Shown here in pieces: positions 7,535-15,551 of a stretch of 23,078 bases of DNA (position 1 is its first letter; every line of letters starts with the position of its first letter). The translations under genes and the position numbers were made by a program. The DNA is taken from the NCBI GenBank assembly GCA_050261495.1, contig JBLNDI010000056.1:1-23078 (forward strand), read 5' to 3'. A model generated the notes under the pieces. The model saw only the letters and a program-made list of their open reading frames with translations. It did no database searches and was not told the origin of the DNA. The stretch is from JBMNKL01 sp050261495 (GTDB taxonomy: Bacteria; Bacillota; Clostridia; Acetivibrionales; DTU013).

Positions 7535-8545
7535 TTATTTATAACCATCAGGATTGTTCAACTGCCAGTTCCACGTATCCCTGCACATGTCGTCTATATC
7601 CCTTGACGCCTTCCATCCCAGTTCCCTTTCGGCCTTTGAAGGGTCGGCATAGGATACTGCCACGTCGCCCGGTCTCCTTCCCGCAACCTTGTACGGGATA
7701 TTTCGGCCCGAAGCCCGCGAAAACGCCCTAATCATCTCCAGCACGCTGGTCCCCCGGCCTGTTCCCAGGTTGTAAACGGCAATACCGGGATTCCCCCTTA
7801 TCTTCTCAAGAGCCTTCAGATGCCCTTCCGCCAGGTCCTCGACGTGGATATAGTCTCTCACCCCGGTACCGTCCGGAGTGTGATAATCATCGCCGAAAAC
7901 GCTCACTTCCTTCAACTTGCCTATGGCAACCTGCGAAATATACGGCACCAGGTTGTTGGGAATCCCGTTCGGGTCCTCGCCGATCAAGCCGCTGCCATGC
8001 GCCCCGACGGGGTTGAAGTAACGCAGCAGGATAATGTTCCATTCATTATCCGATGCATATATGTCGCGAAGAATCTCCTCGATTATAAGCTTTGACCTGC
8101 CGTAAGGGTTGACGGGTCCCGTGGGGGCGTCCTCACGGACCGGCATTTTGTCCGTTACGCCGTAAACGGTCGCGGACGAGCTGTAAACTATGTTTTTAAC
8201 GCCAAACTTCATCATGGTTTCAAACAGCGTCAGCGAACCGGCAACATTATTGCGGTAATACATAAGCGGAAACCGCACCGATTCGCCCACCGCCTTCAAC
8301 CCGGCAAAATGAATGACCGAATCGACGGTATTCCTGCTGAAAATGTTTTCAAGCAGTTCCCTGTCCAGCATATCGCCCCTGACAAACTCAAAATTCTTCC
8401 CGGCAATCGCCGCAATCCTTTTTACCGCTTCCGGCTTACTGTTTGACAGGTTGTCCAGGACAATTATGTCATATCCCGCTTCAAGCAGTTTGACGCATGT
8501 GTGGCTCCCAATGTATCCTGCGCCGCCCGTAACCAATACAGACAT
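7535..8545 (-). CDS. galE: UDP-glucose 4-epimerase
   Basis: Interconverts UDP-glucose and UDP-galactose (and often the N-acetyl forms) in the cytoplasm using bound NAD+; it supplies galactose donors for polysaccharide synthesis and galactose use. The protein has 336 aa, full family length. The NAD-binding GxxGxxG motif is at residues 7-13 (TGGAGYIGSHT), FAGLKAVGES at about 80-89, the catalytic Ser in SSSATVYG at 122-129, and the Tyr-x-x-x-Lys pair at Y148 and K152 (NPYGRSK). RYFNPVGAH and the DYIHVEDLA segment in the C-terminal substrate lobe are typical of GalE rather than other epimerases. ATG at 8545 with AAGG 9 nt upstream. It follows the HIT gene by 24 nt, so it is likely the last gene of an alaS-HIT-galE transcript; the nearby exopolysaccharide genes could use its product. 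Confidence 0.95.
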   Translation of the reverse strand: MSVLVTGGAGYIGSHTCVKLLEAGYDIIVLDNLSNSKPEAVKRIAAIAGKNFEFVRGDMLDRELLENIFSRNTVDSVIHFAGLKAVGESVRFPLMYYRNNVAGSLTLFETMMKFGVKNIVYSSSATVYGVTDKMPVREDAPTGPVNPYGRSKLIIEEILRDIYASDNEWNIILLRYFNPVGAHGSGLIGEDPNGIPNNLVPYISQVAIGKLKEVSVFGDDYHTPDGTGVRDYIHVEDLAEGHLKALEKIRGNPGIAVYNLGTGRGTSVLEMIRAFSRASGRNIPYKVAGRRPGDVAVSYADPSKAERELGWKASRDIDDMCRDTWNWQLNNPDGYK

Positions 8546-8569
8546 AAATATCTACCTTTGAAAAATCTT

Positions 8570-8914
8570 CTATAAAATTTTCACTCCCAGCTTCCTGCCG
8601 CCCAGCAGGTGGTAATGCAGGTGGAAGACCGTCTGTCCCGCGTCCGCCCCGCAATTGTTGACAAGCCTGTAGCCCTTGTCGGCTATGCCGAGCTTCGCGG
8701 CGATCTCCTTCGCGGCAAGGTGGATGTCTCCCAGCACCGCCGCATTCTCGGCCGTCAACTCGTTTACGTTCGCTATGTGCAGCTTTGGCACAATAATGAC
8801 ATGCACCGGCGCTACCGGGTTTATGTCGTTAAAGGCCATTACCTTGTCGTTTTCATACACTATGGAAGACGGCAATTGCCTTGCAATAATTTTGCAAAAA
8901 ATGCAGTTGTCCAT
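8570..8914 (-). CDS. HIT-family nucleotide hydrolase (HinT-like)
   Basis: Histidine triad protein of 114 aa, the usual length of HinT-type purine nucleoside phosphoramidases, which cleave AMP-lysine or AMP-amine bonds and can remove aminoacyl-adenylates. The triad H-x-H-x-H is at H98, H100 and H102 (TVFHLHYHLLGG). The N-terminal CIFCKI (C4, C7) with H46 is the zinc-site pattern seen in the bacterial HinT branch. NPVAPVHVIIVPKLHI at about 32-47 is also family-typical. ATG at 8914 with AAGGAAGG about 6 nt upstream. It sits 21 nt after alaS and 24 nt before galE. The link to alaS is suggestive, since HinT can act on aminoacyl-AMP, but an adaptive relation is not shown. Confidence 0.93.
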   Translation of the reverse strand: MDNCIFCKIIARQLPSSIVYENDKVMAFNDINPVAPVHVIIVPKLHIANVNELTAENAAVLGDIHLAAKEIAAKLGIADKGYRLVNNCGADAGQTVFHLHYHLLGGRKLGVKIL

Positions 8915-8935
8915 AACAAACCTTCCTTTCAGCTT

Positions 8936-11569
8936 TTATCCCACCTGGGCCTTGACAGCCTCTATCGCGCATTTCAACGCTTCGTTGATCCTTGATGCAT
9001 CCTTGCCGCCGGCCTGGGCCATGTCGGGCCTGCCTCCTCCTCCGCCGCCTGCGGCCTTTGCAGCCTCCCTGACGATGTTGCCGCAGTGTATCCCGCGTTC
9101 AACGGCATCCCTGGTAGCCATTGCGACCAGGCTTACCTTTTCTCCTGCTGCCGAGGCCAGGATAACCACACCTGAACCGAGCTTCCCTCTCAGTGTTTCA
9201 CAAGCGTTCCTGAGGGCGTCCGCATCAAGCTGGTCAAACCTTGCGGTAACCACTTTTATACCTTTTATATTCCCGGCTTTTTCCAACACATCGTCAAACG
9301 AGCCGCGAACCATCTTTTCCCTCAATTGCTCAATTTCCTTCAATGCCGCTTTGAGCTCCGCGCTCATGCTCCGCACCCTGCGAACGCTCTCCTGGGGAGT
9401 GGTTTTCAGCGCATCGGCTATCTCATTCAGCATTTCTTCCCTTTCGGCATAATATGAAAGCGCCTTGTGTCCAGTCAGCGCTTCGATTCTCCTGACACCG
9501 GCCGCCACGCCGCTTTCGCCGAGAATCTTGAAAAGACCGGCCTGCGCGGTGTAACCAAGGTGCGTCCCTCCGCAAAGCTCCGCGCTGTAGCCGCCCGCCC
9601 GGACAACGCGCACAATGTCGCCGTACTTCTCTCCAAACAACGCTATTACCCCGAGTTTCTCCGCCTCGCCAAGGGGCATCTCGGTGACCGTTACCTCCAT
9701 GTTTTCCAGTATTTTTGCGTTAACCTCGTCCTCTACACGTTTCAGCTCATCTTTTGTCATGGGATGGAAATGGCTGAAATCGAACCTGAGCCTGTCCGGC
9801 GCGACAAGCGATCCCGCCTGTGCGACATGCTCCCCGAGGACGTTTCTCAGCGCTTTATGAAGCAAATGTGTCACAGTGTGGTTTCTTGCCGTGGCAAGCC
9901 TCCTTTCCGTGTCAATGGAAGCGTTGGCCTCTTCACCTTTCTCAATAATGCCTCCGGTAACTTTTCCAAAATGCAAGTATACGCCGTTGCTTGTCTTCCG
10001 GCAGTCATTCACCTCCACGCAGCCGCTTTTTGTCCTGATCGTGCCGGTATCGGCGACCTGCCCGCCACTTTCGGCGTAAAACGGCGTCCTGTCAAGAACC
10101 AGCGTGATTTCATCGCCTTCACGCGCAGTTTCCGCCTGCGTGCCGTCAACCAGTATAAGCAATATCTCCGCCCTGCTGGTAAAACTATTATAGCCGGTGA
10201 ACTCCGTCTCCGGGACCGCGCTGAGATTGATCCCCGTATCCTGTCCCCATGCGGAAGCTTCTTTGCTTTTCATAGCCTCCCTGGCTTTCTTTTTTTGCCA
10301 CTCCATTTCCTTGACAAAGCCTTCCTCGTCTATGGCAAGGCCCGCTTCCCCGGCTATTTCCCTGGTCAGGTCCAGCGGGAATCCGTAGGTATCATGCAGT
10401 TTGAACACCTTGTCACCCGACAGGACCTCCACTCCTGCCGCTTTTGTCTCCTCGATCATTTCGCCGAGTATTCCAAGCCCCTGGTCGATTGTAGCCGCAA
10501 ATCGGTTCTCCTCAATCTCAATCACCCTGCATATATAGTCCTGTTTTTCGACCAGTTCGGGGTATGCCTCGCCGGACTCGCGTATGACTATCTTCGCGAC
10601 GTCGTACAGGAACGGTTCCTTCATGCCGATAAGTCTGCCATGGCGCGCCGCTCTTCTAAGAAGCCTCCTGAGAACATATCCCCTTCCCTCGTTGGATGGG
10701 AGTATGCCGTCGGAAATCATCATGGTGGTGCTCCTGATATGGTCGGTAATAACACGAATGGAAACATCCGCATCACCGCCGTACTTTACGCCTGCCTTCG
10801 TGCATATATAATCAAGTATGTTGCGGATCGTATCCACCTCAAACAGGTTATCGACGCCCTGCATAAGGCATGCCAGCCGTTCCAGCCCCAGCCCGGTGTC
10901 TATGTTTTTCTTCAAAAGCTTCGAATAGGTCCCGTCTTCCTCCTTGTTGAACTGCGTAAATACCAGGTTCCAAAACTCCACGTACCTGTCGCAGTCGCAC
11001 CCGGGTTTGCAGTCAGGCTTTCCGCAGCCCTTTTCCGGCCCTCTGTCGAAATATATTTCGGAGCAGGGACCGCACGGCCCTGTTCCATGTTCCCAGAAAT
11101 TATCCTCTTTGCCCATCCTGAAAATACGGTCGGGAGAGAGGCCTACATCCTTGTTCCATATTTCAAACGCCTCGTCATCTTCCTCGTATACGGATACATA
11201 AAGCCTGTCCACCGGCATTTTCAAGTCCTCGGTAACAAATTCCCATGCCCAGGCAATGGCTTCTTTCTTAAAATAATCGCCAAAAGAGAAGTTGCCGAGC
11301 ATTTCAAAGAACGTTCCATGCCTGGCCGTTTTGCCGACATTCTCGATATCCGGCGTCCTAACGCATTTCTGGCAGGTTGTTATCCTGGTGCGCGGCGGTT
11401 TCTCCGCACCGGTAAAATAGGGCTTCAACGGGGTCATACCCGCATTAATCAGCAATATGCTCGCGTCATTGCGCGGCACCAGCGAAAAGCTGGGCAGGCG
11501 CAAATGGCCTTTACCCTCGAAAAATTTCAGGTAGCGTTCCCTAATCTCATTCAATCCCAGTTTTTCCAT
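8936..11569 (-). CDS. alaS: Alanine-tRNA ligase
   Basis: Charges tRNA-Ala with alanine and edits mischarged Ser/Gly; cytoplasmic and essential. The protein has 877 aa, the normal bacterial length. The class II catalytic core is at the N-terminus (INAGMTPLKPYFTG at 41-54, GTGPCGPCSEIY at 162-173, LGLERLACLMQ). A cysteine-rich segment at 182-193 (GCGKPDCKPGCD) is common in clostridial AlaS. The editing domain has HTVTH (H564, H568) and CGGTH (C666, H670), the four zinc ligands. A coiled coil follows, then the C-terminal C-Ala/DHHA1 domain with a glycine run at 841-846 and GRPDMAQAGG. ATG at 11569 with GAGG 8 nt upstream. The leader is only about 40 nt, so there is no T-box riboswitch. It starts the alaS-HIT-galE transcript. 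Confidence 0.98.
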   Translation of the reverse strand: MEKLGLNEIRERYLKFFEGKGHLRLPSFSLVPRNDASILLINAGMTPLKPYFTGAEKPPRTRITTCQKCVRTPDIENVGKTARHGTFFEMLGNFSFGDYFKKEAIAWAWEFVTEDLKMPVDRLYVSVYEEDDEAFEIWNKDVGLSPDRIFRMGKEDNFWEHGTGPCGPCSEIYFDRGPEKGCGKPDCKPGCDCDRYVEFWNLVFTQFNKEEDGTYSKLLKKNIDTGLGLERLACLMQGVDNLFEVDTIRNILDYICTKAGVKYGGDADVSIRVITDHIRSTTMMISDGILPSNEGRGYVLRRLLRRAARHGRLIGMKEPFLYDVAKIVIRESGEAYPELVEKQDYICRVIEIEENRFAATIDQGLGILGEMIEETKAAGVEVLSGDKVFKLHDTYGFPLDLTREIAGEAGLAIDEEGFVKEMEWQKKKAREAMKSKEASAWGQDTGINLSAVPETEFTGYNSFTSRAEILLILVDGTQAETAREGDEITLVLDRTPFYAESGGQVADTGTIRTKSGCVEVNDCRKTSNGVYLHFGKVTGGIIEKGEEANASIDTERRLATARNHTVTHLLHKALRNVLGEHVAQAGSLVAPDRLRFDFSHFHPMTKDELKRVEDEVNAKILENMEVTVTEMPLGEAEKLGVIALFGEKYGDIVRVVRAGGYSAELCGGTHLGYTAQAGLFKILGESGVAAGVRRIEALTGHKALSYYAEREEMLNEIADALKTTPQESVRRVRSMSAELKAALKEIEQLREKMVRGSFDDVLEKAGNIKGIKVVTARFDQLDADALRNACETLRGKLGSGVVILASAAGEKVSLVAMATRDAVERGIHCGNIVREAAKAAGGGGGGRPDMAQAGGKDASRINEALKCAIEAVKAQVG

Positions 11570-11617
11570 AAATCCATCCTCGTGATTTCGCTATATATTG
11601 AAATATTTTCTCAATTA

Positions 11618-11646
11618 ATATTATATAAGAAGCCGCGTAGTGTCAA
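11618..11646 (-). promoter_or_regulatory. Sigma-A-type promoter of alaS
   Basis: Minus strand: perfect -35 TTGACA (11641-11646), 17-bp spacer, -10 TAATAT (11618-11623); start expected near 11611, about 40 nt before the alaS ATG. The -35 box lies only 6 nt beyond the sortase stop codon, so readthrough from sortase is also possible. Confidence 0.85.
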
Positions 11647-11652
11647 GGAATG

Positions 11653-12390
11653 TCACGGCTCTCTCAGGATTCTCTCTTTCAGTTCGGCTTTCACTATCAA
11701 CCTGTGGGAAGCAACATAGATAGGGGTGCAGGTAATCAGCGTTATGGTGCTTTTATTCTTGCTTTCCTTGAGCACCGAAGTATCGTCAGGCGTGACAATA
11801 AGGATATTATTTACCTCGTACACCAAGTCCTCTTTCTTGGTATTGATAATAATCTCATCGCCAATTTTCAGCTTGTCCAGCTGGTTGAAAAATTTGCCGA
11901 AAGTATAGCTCCTGTGCCCCGCCAATGCGCAATTGCCAAGCTGGCCGGGCATCGCGGTCCCCGGTATGTGCCCTATCCCGGCCCTCAGGTTTGATTCTTT
12001 AACACCTTCGACTATCGGCGACTTAATCTTGATTTTTTTTATCTGTATTATTCCCAGAACATTTTGTGTTGATGCCTTTTTCCCGGGTTTTCCGGCTGTT
12101 TCCGTCTGACCCTGTTCGGAAGCCGCGCTGTCTACCGCATCTTCAACCGCTTCCCCGTCATCAGCGGTTTCCGCCGCTTCCGGATTCTCATTTTCAAACG
12201 CTTCCCGGAGTCCCAGGTAGGCTTCCTCAGGATCCGTTTCATCAACCGTCTCAAACTCTTGCGCATCTATGCTGTTCAACCATTCCTCCATCATCTTGTT
12301 CTCCTGGTACCTGGTATATATCTGCCCGACAATAGGGCTTATGCCTATCACTATACCGGCAATGAGCAAGATTAAAGAGATTTTTCTCAT
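11653..12390 (-). CDS. Class D-like sortase
   Basis: Membrane-anchored transpeptidase that cuts LPXTG-type signals and links the protein to the cell wall or to another protein. It has 245 aa: an N-terminal signal anchor at about 4-22, a long acidic low-complexity stalk at about 41-108 rich in E, D and A, then the sortase barrel. Catalytic residues are visible: H159 in ALAGHRSY, C221 in TLITCTP and R230 in ASHRLIV. The pattern TLxTCTPxxVxSHRLIV fits class D sortases of Gram-positive spore formers. The stalk makes it longer than usual (about 200 aa). ATG at 12390 with GAGG 7 nt upstream. The adjacent LPKTG protein is its probable substrate. The subclass is assigned by eye from motif style. Confidence 0.92.
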   Translation of the reverse strand: MRKISLILLIAGIVIGISPIVGQIYTRYQENKMMEEWLNSIDAQEFETVDETDPEEAYLGLREAFENENPEAAETADDGEAVEDAVDSAASEQGQTETAGKPGKKASTQNVLGIIQIKKIKIKSPIVEGVKESNLRAGIGHIPGTAMPGQLGNCALAGHRSYTFGKFFNQLDKLKIGDEIIINTKKEDLVYEVNNILIVTPDDTSVLKESKNKSTITLITCTPIYVASHRLIVKAELKERILREP

Positions 12391-12427
12391 AATTTAACCT
12401 CACCGTTTCTATAAATGCCCTGATAAC

Positions 12428-12459
12428 AAAAAAGGACACCCGAAAGGAATCAGGAATCC
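12428..12459 (-). terminator. Intrinsic terminator after the LPKTG protein gene
   Basis: In the minus-strand transcript GGAUUCC pairs with GGGUGUCC across a 10-nt loop (one mismatch, one G-U), followed by UUUUUU. It lies about 65 nt beyond the LPKTG gene stop and 38 nt before the sortase ATG, so it probably limits readthrough into sortase. A TATAAT box at 12463-12468 just upstream has no good -35 partner. Confidence 0.55.
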
Positions 12460-12523
12460 TCTATTATACACTTTATAACCCGATAACCTGTAATTGCTTA
12501 ATGTGCCAATTTTTCTGTTTTAA

Positions 12524-12859
12524 TTAACTTGCTTTCTTCCTGGAAAGCACCAATGCAGCTACAACAAACAACCCGCCTACGGCATAAAACGCTTCGGCTG
12601 GCACACCACCGGTCTTCGGCAATTCTTCTTCCTTTATTTCGGTCACTTCAGCAGATGTATCAGGTTCTCCGCCCGGTACACCTTCTTCCTCGATCTCAAC
12701 CGGAGGCTCATCATAAGTAGCTGTGTCAACATTTTCCAGCGGTGCTCCCGGTACCTCCGTATCAGGAATATTGGCATCATCCTCGGGTTCTGCAAAGCAT
12801 ACGCTTCCGGCAATAAAAATCATTGCAAACACTAATAGCAGCCCGATCAACTTTTTCAT
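12524..12859 (-). CDS. Small acidic LPKTG cell-wall-anchored protein
   Basis: Predicted secreted, sortase-anchored protein of 111 aa. Signal peptide: MKKL, a hydrophobic core to about residue 20, and a likely cut after A23 (CFA|EP). The mature part, residues 24-83, has only about 60 residues: 21 are D or E against two lysines, and 9 are prolines, so it is probably extended and disordered. The sorting signal is complete: LPKTG at 80-84, a hydrophobic stretch at about 91-105, and the tail SRKKAS. ATG at 12859 with GGGGG 9 nt upstream; an in-frame TTG six codons earlier is less likely. It sits 133 nt upstream of the sortase gene and has its own strong promoter. I do not recognise a named family; it could be a wall-charge or metal-binding spacer, which is speculation. 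Confidence 0.88.
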   Translation of the reverse strand: MKKLIGLLLVFAMIFIAGSVCFAEPEDDANIPDTEVPGAPLENVDTATYDEPPVEIEEEGVPGGEPDTSAEVTEIKEEELPKTGGVPAEAFYAVGGLFVVAALVLSRKKAS

Positions 12860-12890
12860 AATAATTTTCCCCCTCAAACTGTTACAACTA

Positions 12891-12919
12891 ATTATATATT
12901 AACTGTAAAAATTGTTCAA
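12891..12919 (-). promoter_or_regulatory. Promoter of the LPKTG protein gene
   Basis: Minus strand: -35 TTGAAC (12914-12919), 17-bp AT-rich spacer, perfect -10 TATAAT (12891-12896). Start expected near 12884, about 25 nt before the ATG at 12859. The upstream polymerase-like gene ends at 12950, so this gene is separately promoted. Confidence 0.8.
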
Positions 12920-12949
12920 GAATGAATTTTCAGGTTTTAAAAAATTTCC

Positions 12950-15256
12950 TTAGTCAACCACTATTGGTTTTATATTCCTCAGTGTTTTCTCCGCTTCTTC
13001 GAGACATTGGACCAGTTCTTCGCTATGCCTGTACTCGGATATTATTTTTTCGGAGCTTATGTCAGCCGGCCTTTCTATTGCCGAGCGGCGCAAATAAGGA
13101 TCATTGTCTATCTCAAGGCATCTTTCCAGCATATCGGCAGCCGCGATGAAGTTGCCGCTTTTTTCATAATACTCCGCAGCGGCAAGATAACATCTTGCAA
13201 GCAATTCATAATTATCGGCATTGTACTTCTGGTACAGAACCACCTTTTGCGCGTACTCCAGCGCGTTAAGCGGCATGCCCGACTCCAGGTAAATCCTGGC
13301 AAGCGTATTCATATAAGCGGGATAATACTTGTTTCCGCTAACACTCTTTTCACCGGCCCAGCGCGCCTTTTCCAGCCAGGTTGCCCTTTTTTCCTCCTCG
13401 TTGCTCTTTTTCGCCTGGTAAAGGTACAGCTTTGCAAGCTCAAAGGTATAATCCGAGTTGTATGGATCAATCCTGTGCGCTTCTTCGTAATACAGAATTG
13501 CCGTCATATATTCTTTCTTTTGCATATAATTAAAACCTGACTGCCTGTTTAAGGCCGCAGTGAAAAACAGGGCGTTCGTTGAAAACAAGATTGAGCATAT
13601 TATTACCATGGCCATTTTACCGGCGCTGCCTGTCATTAAAGCTTCCATTTTACCGACTCCGCTTATCGCCAAAGTCTGCTGCTTACCGGAACCACCCGAC
13701 ATAGAGACTCCCTGCCTGCTGTCGCCTCCTACCGCCAAAACCTCCTGCTTTCCTCCGTCCCCCACGGCCTCTTCTTGCATTCCCGCCTCACCTGCCACTA
13801 TCCCGCCGGCTTTAGAAACAGCCACACGATTGCCAACCGTCGATGCCGCAAACATCGCCCAGAATAGCAGCGTCAGCGATACAAACGACAAGTCAAAATC
13901 AAAAAATGCATGGACCGCAAGCGCAAAAAAGCCGCAAAGCAACCCTGCGGCATAAGCCCTTTCGTCACTGTCCCGGGACTTCAAATATGAACGTACCGCA
14001 CATACGCCTGAGTACAGGACCAGCGCCGTATATGACAAAAACCCCAGCACTCCGCTGTCCACAAATACCTGCAAGTATTGATTATGTACAAACGCCGCCG
14101 TATAAAAAAAATCCTGCACGCTTTGATACAGCGCTTTCCAACCGCCGCCGCCCAGGCCGAAAAGCCAGTGTTCCGCAATCAGCTTCAGCGCGTCCCTGTC
14201 GTATATCAGCCTGAAAGCTATACCGTTTTCGTAAAAACCATTCCTTACAAGCCTTTCGAACCTGGCGGCCAATACAGGCGGTAAAAGCCATGAAAAGCCA
14301 TTCCTGTTCGCAAAAACATAAACAACAGCAAAAACTGCAATAGCCGCGGCAGCAATAAAAACAAACCCGTATCCTCTTTCCTTTGTGCTTCTCCTATTTC
14401 CCGCCAATGTTTCACGCAGCCGGAAAAGCAGCAGGCAGGATGCGGCTGCGAGGACTAACGGTACCGCGATCCATTTCACCGCACCCGTGTTGTAATGAAC
14501 TGCGGCTGACATACCGAAGCTTTTCATCGCGATAAAAACCGGCAACAGCATGCACGCGAAAACGGCAGTCCCGGTAAGCTTTTGACCCGTCGGCTGGACG
14601 GCAAGAAGCAGCAATATAAATATAACGCCTACTATATAACCGCCCCTCGACCCGGTCATTAAAAAGCCAAAAATTACAACACTGCCCATGCCTGCAGCCA
14701 GCGCTTTTAAAAGGACGTTTTCCACCGTATTCGCCAATGAAATCGCAAATATCGCACATACCGCAAAATATATGGACGCAGTATTGGCATACTGGAAAGT
14801 TGAGCCGACCCTGCCGTCAAAGATTGTTACCTCCAGGAAGTTAAATCTTCCCGTAAGGGCCATCAATCCAAAAACCGCACAAATAAATCCGACTGTAAGC
14901 GAAAGCATCATTATAGCCCGGATTAACATAAGCTTTTTATCGTGAAAGTAATCATACAGCACAATAAATAAGGCGATTAACTCAACGTACAACAGCAACG
15001 TTCCCAGGTTCTCCCTCGGGTACACCGCTTTCGCGAAAGCAGCCGCCGCAGCGGCAACCAGCAATAATCCAAGAACAGCATATACTTTATTGAAGTAAAA
15101 TGGCTCCCGAAGCCTAAGCTTGGCTAGGAAATAAAGTATGGAAAGCAAGGCCAGTGCGGCTAAAAACGCGTAAGTCTCAAAGCTGAAATAAAGTCCCCTG
15201 AAAAGAGGCGATGCGGATACGAGAATCATTATACTGGCGACAGACGCTTTTTTCAT
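12950..15256 (-). CDS. O-antigen ligase/polymerase-like membrane protein with C-terminal TPR repeats
   Basis: A 768-aa polytopic protein, probably a Wzy/WaaL-type enzyme that polymerises or transfers polysaccharide repeat units outside the membrane. About ten hydrophobic helices span residues 5-475. Typical features are TGSRGGY at 201-207, then the large loop with GLGGGGWKALY at 367-377 and FVHNQYLQVFVDSGVLGF at 389-406, which is the Wzy_C signature. Residues 488-548 are an unusual glycine-rich repeat, then one more helix (about 549-568) and at least three TPR units at about 573-715. ATG at 15256 with AAAGG 6 nt upstream. It is monocistronic, with a promoter about 110 nt upstream. Its partners are probably the Wzz-like and CpsD-like proteins encoded at 19.3-20.7 kb. 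Polymerase and ligase activity cannot be told apart by sequence. Confidence 0.85.
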   Translation of the reverse strand: MKKASVASIMILVSASPLFRGLYFSFETYAFLAALALLSILYFLAKLRLREPFYFNKVYAVLGLLLVAAAAAAFAKAVYPRENLGTLLLYVELIALFIVLYDYFHDKKLMLIRAIMMLSLTVGFICAVFGLMALTGRFNFLEVTIFDGRVGSTFQYANTASIYFAVCAIFAISLANTVENVLLKALAAGMGSVVIFGFLMTGSRGGYIVGVIFILLLLAVQPTGQKLTGTAVFACMLLPVFIAMKSFGMSAAVHYNTGAVKWIAVPLVLAAASCLLLFRLRETLAGNRRSTKERGYGFVFIAAAAIAVFAVVYVFANRNGFSWLLPPVLAARFERLVRNGFYENGIAFRLIYDRDALKLIAEHWLFGLGGGGWKALYQSVQDFFYTAAFVHNQYLQVFVDSGVLGFLSYTALVLYSGVCAVRSYLKSRDSDERAYAAGLLCGFFALAVHAFFDFDLSFVSLTLLFWAMFAASTVGNRVAVSKAGGIVAGEAGMQEEAVGDGGKQEVLAVGGDSRQGVSMSGGSGKQQTLAISGVGKMEALMTGSAGKMAMVIICSILFSTNALFFTAALNRQSGFNYMQKKEYMTAILYYEEAHRIDPYNSDYTFELAKLYLYQAKKSNEEEKRATWLEKARWAGEKSVSGNKYYPAYMNTLARIYLESGMPLNALEYAQKVVLYQKYNADNYELLARCYLAAAEYYEKSGNFIAAADMLERCLEIDNDPYLRRSAIERPADISSEKIISEYRHSEELVQCLEEAEKTLRNIKPIVVD
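13604..13792 (-). repeat. Degenerate tandem repeat encoding Gly-rich 10-11-aa units
   Basis: Within the polymerase-like gene, residues 488-550 form about six units of 10-11 aa, such as GDGGKQEVLAV, GGSGKQQTLAI and SGVGKMEALM. The loose consensus is G-x-x-G-K-Q/M-x-x-L-A-x. DNA units have diverged, so the expansion is not recent. The block lies in a loop between two membrane helices. Confidence 0.65.
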
Positions 15257-15340
15257 TGACTACCTTTCCGGCGCCCGGCATTGCATTAAGTTTTATTCTT
15301 TGCGGCGCCATGTGAAATGATTCATAATCTTTGCTGTAAA

Positions 15341-15361
15341 AATTGCAATAAGGTTGCAATT
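15341..15361. repeat. Perfect inverted repeat near the polymerase-gene start site
   Basis: AATTGCAA and TTGCAATT are perfect 8-bp arms around TAAGG. On the minus strand the repeat lies just downstream of the -10 box (15368-15373), across the expected transcription start. This is a position where a repressor could bind, or the transcript could form a 5' hairpin. Confidence 0.6.
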
Positions 15362-15364
15362 AAA

Positions 15365-15403
15365 GATATCTTACTTAACAAACCGGCGATTTGTCAAGAT
15401 ATC
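15365..15403. repeat. Imperfect inverted repeat spanning the minus promoter (operator candidate)
   Basis: Outer arms GATATCTT (15365-15372) and AAGATATC (15396-15403) are perfect complements; an inner ACAAA/TTTGT pair extends the dyad after an asymmetric gap. The arms overlap the -10 and -35 boxes of the minus-strand promoter, which is a typical arrangement for an operator. No regulator gene is in the window. Confidence 0.55.
15368..15397 (-). promoter_or_regulatory. Candidate promoter of the polymerase-like gene
   Basis: Minus strand: perfect -35 TTGACA (15392-15397), 18-bp spacer, -10 TAAGAT (15368-15373, four of six consensus bases). Start would fall near 15361, giving a leader of about 105 nt. 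Both boxes lie inside an inverted repeat. Confidence 0.6.
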
Positions 15404-15510
15404 GCAGGAGTAAAGCCTTAGCTCAAGCAAACTTTAGAATCATCGTCGGGAGGCATGATTGCAAACCGCTCCAAATCGGCTTCAAACCCGAAAAATACCA
15501 ATATCAACTC

Positions 15511-15539
15511 TTTACATCTTCCAGTATCTGTGTTATACT
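15511..15539 (+). promoter_or_regulatory. Promoter of the peptide cassette
   Basis: Plus strand: -35 TTTACA (15511-15516), 17-bp spacer, -10 TATACT (15534-15539), each matching consensus at five of six bases. Start expected near 15546, about 66 nt before the PqqD-like ATG. It probably drives all five genes to 19339. Confidence 0.7.
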
Positions 15540-15551
15540 CATTTTTACAGA

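Noticed and set aside
11570..11652. T-box leader upstream of alaS
   Set aside because: The predicted transcript leader is only about 40 nt, too short for a T-box, and no AGGGTGGNACCGCG-type sequence is present.
9467..11719. A 750-codon open frame on the plus strand opposite alaS
   Set aside because: It mirrors the alaS codons, has no family features and no ribosome binding site; alaS on the minus strand is unmistakable.
12463..12491. A separate sortase promoter with TATAAT at 12463-12468
   Set aside because: The -10 box is perfect, but no acceptable -35 exists at 16-19 bp and the following hairpin would stop the transcript; not strong enough to list.
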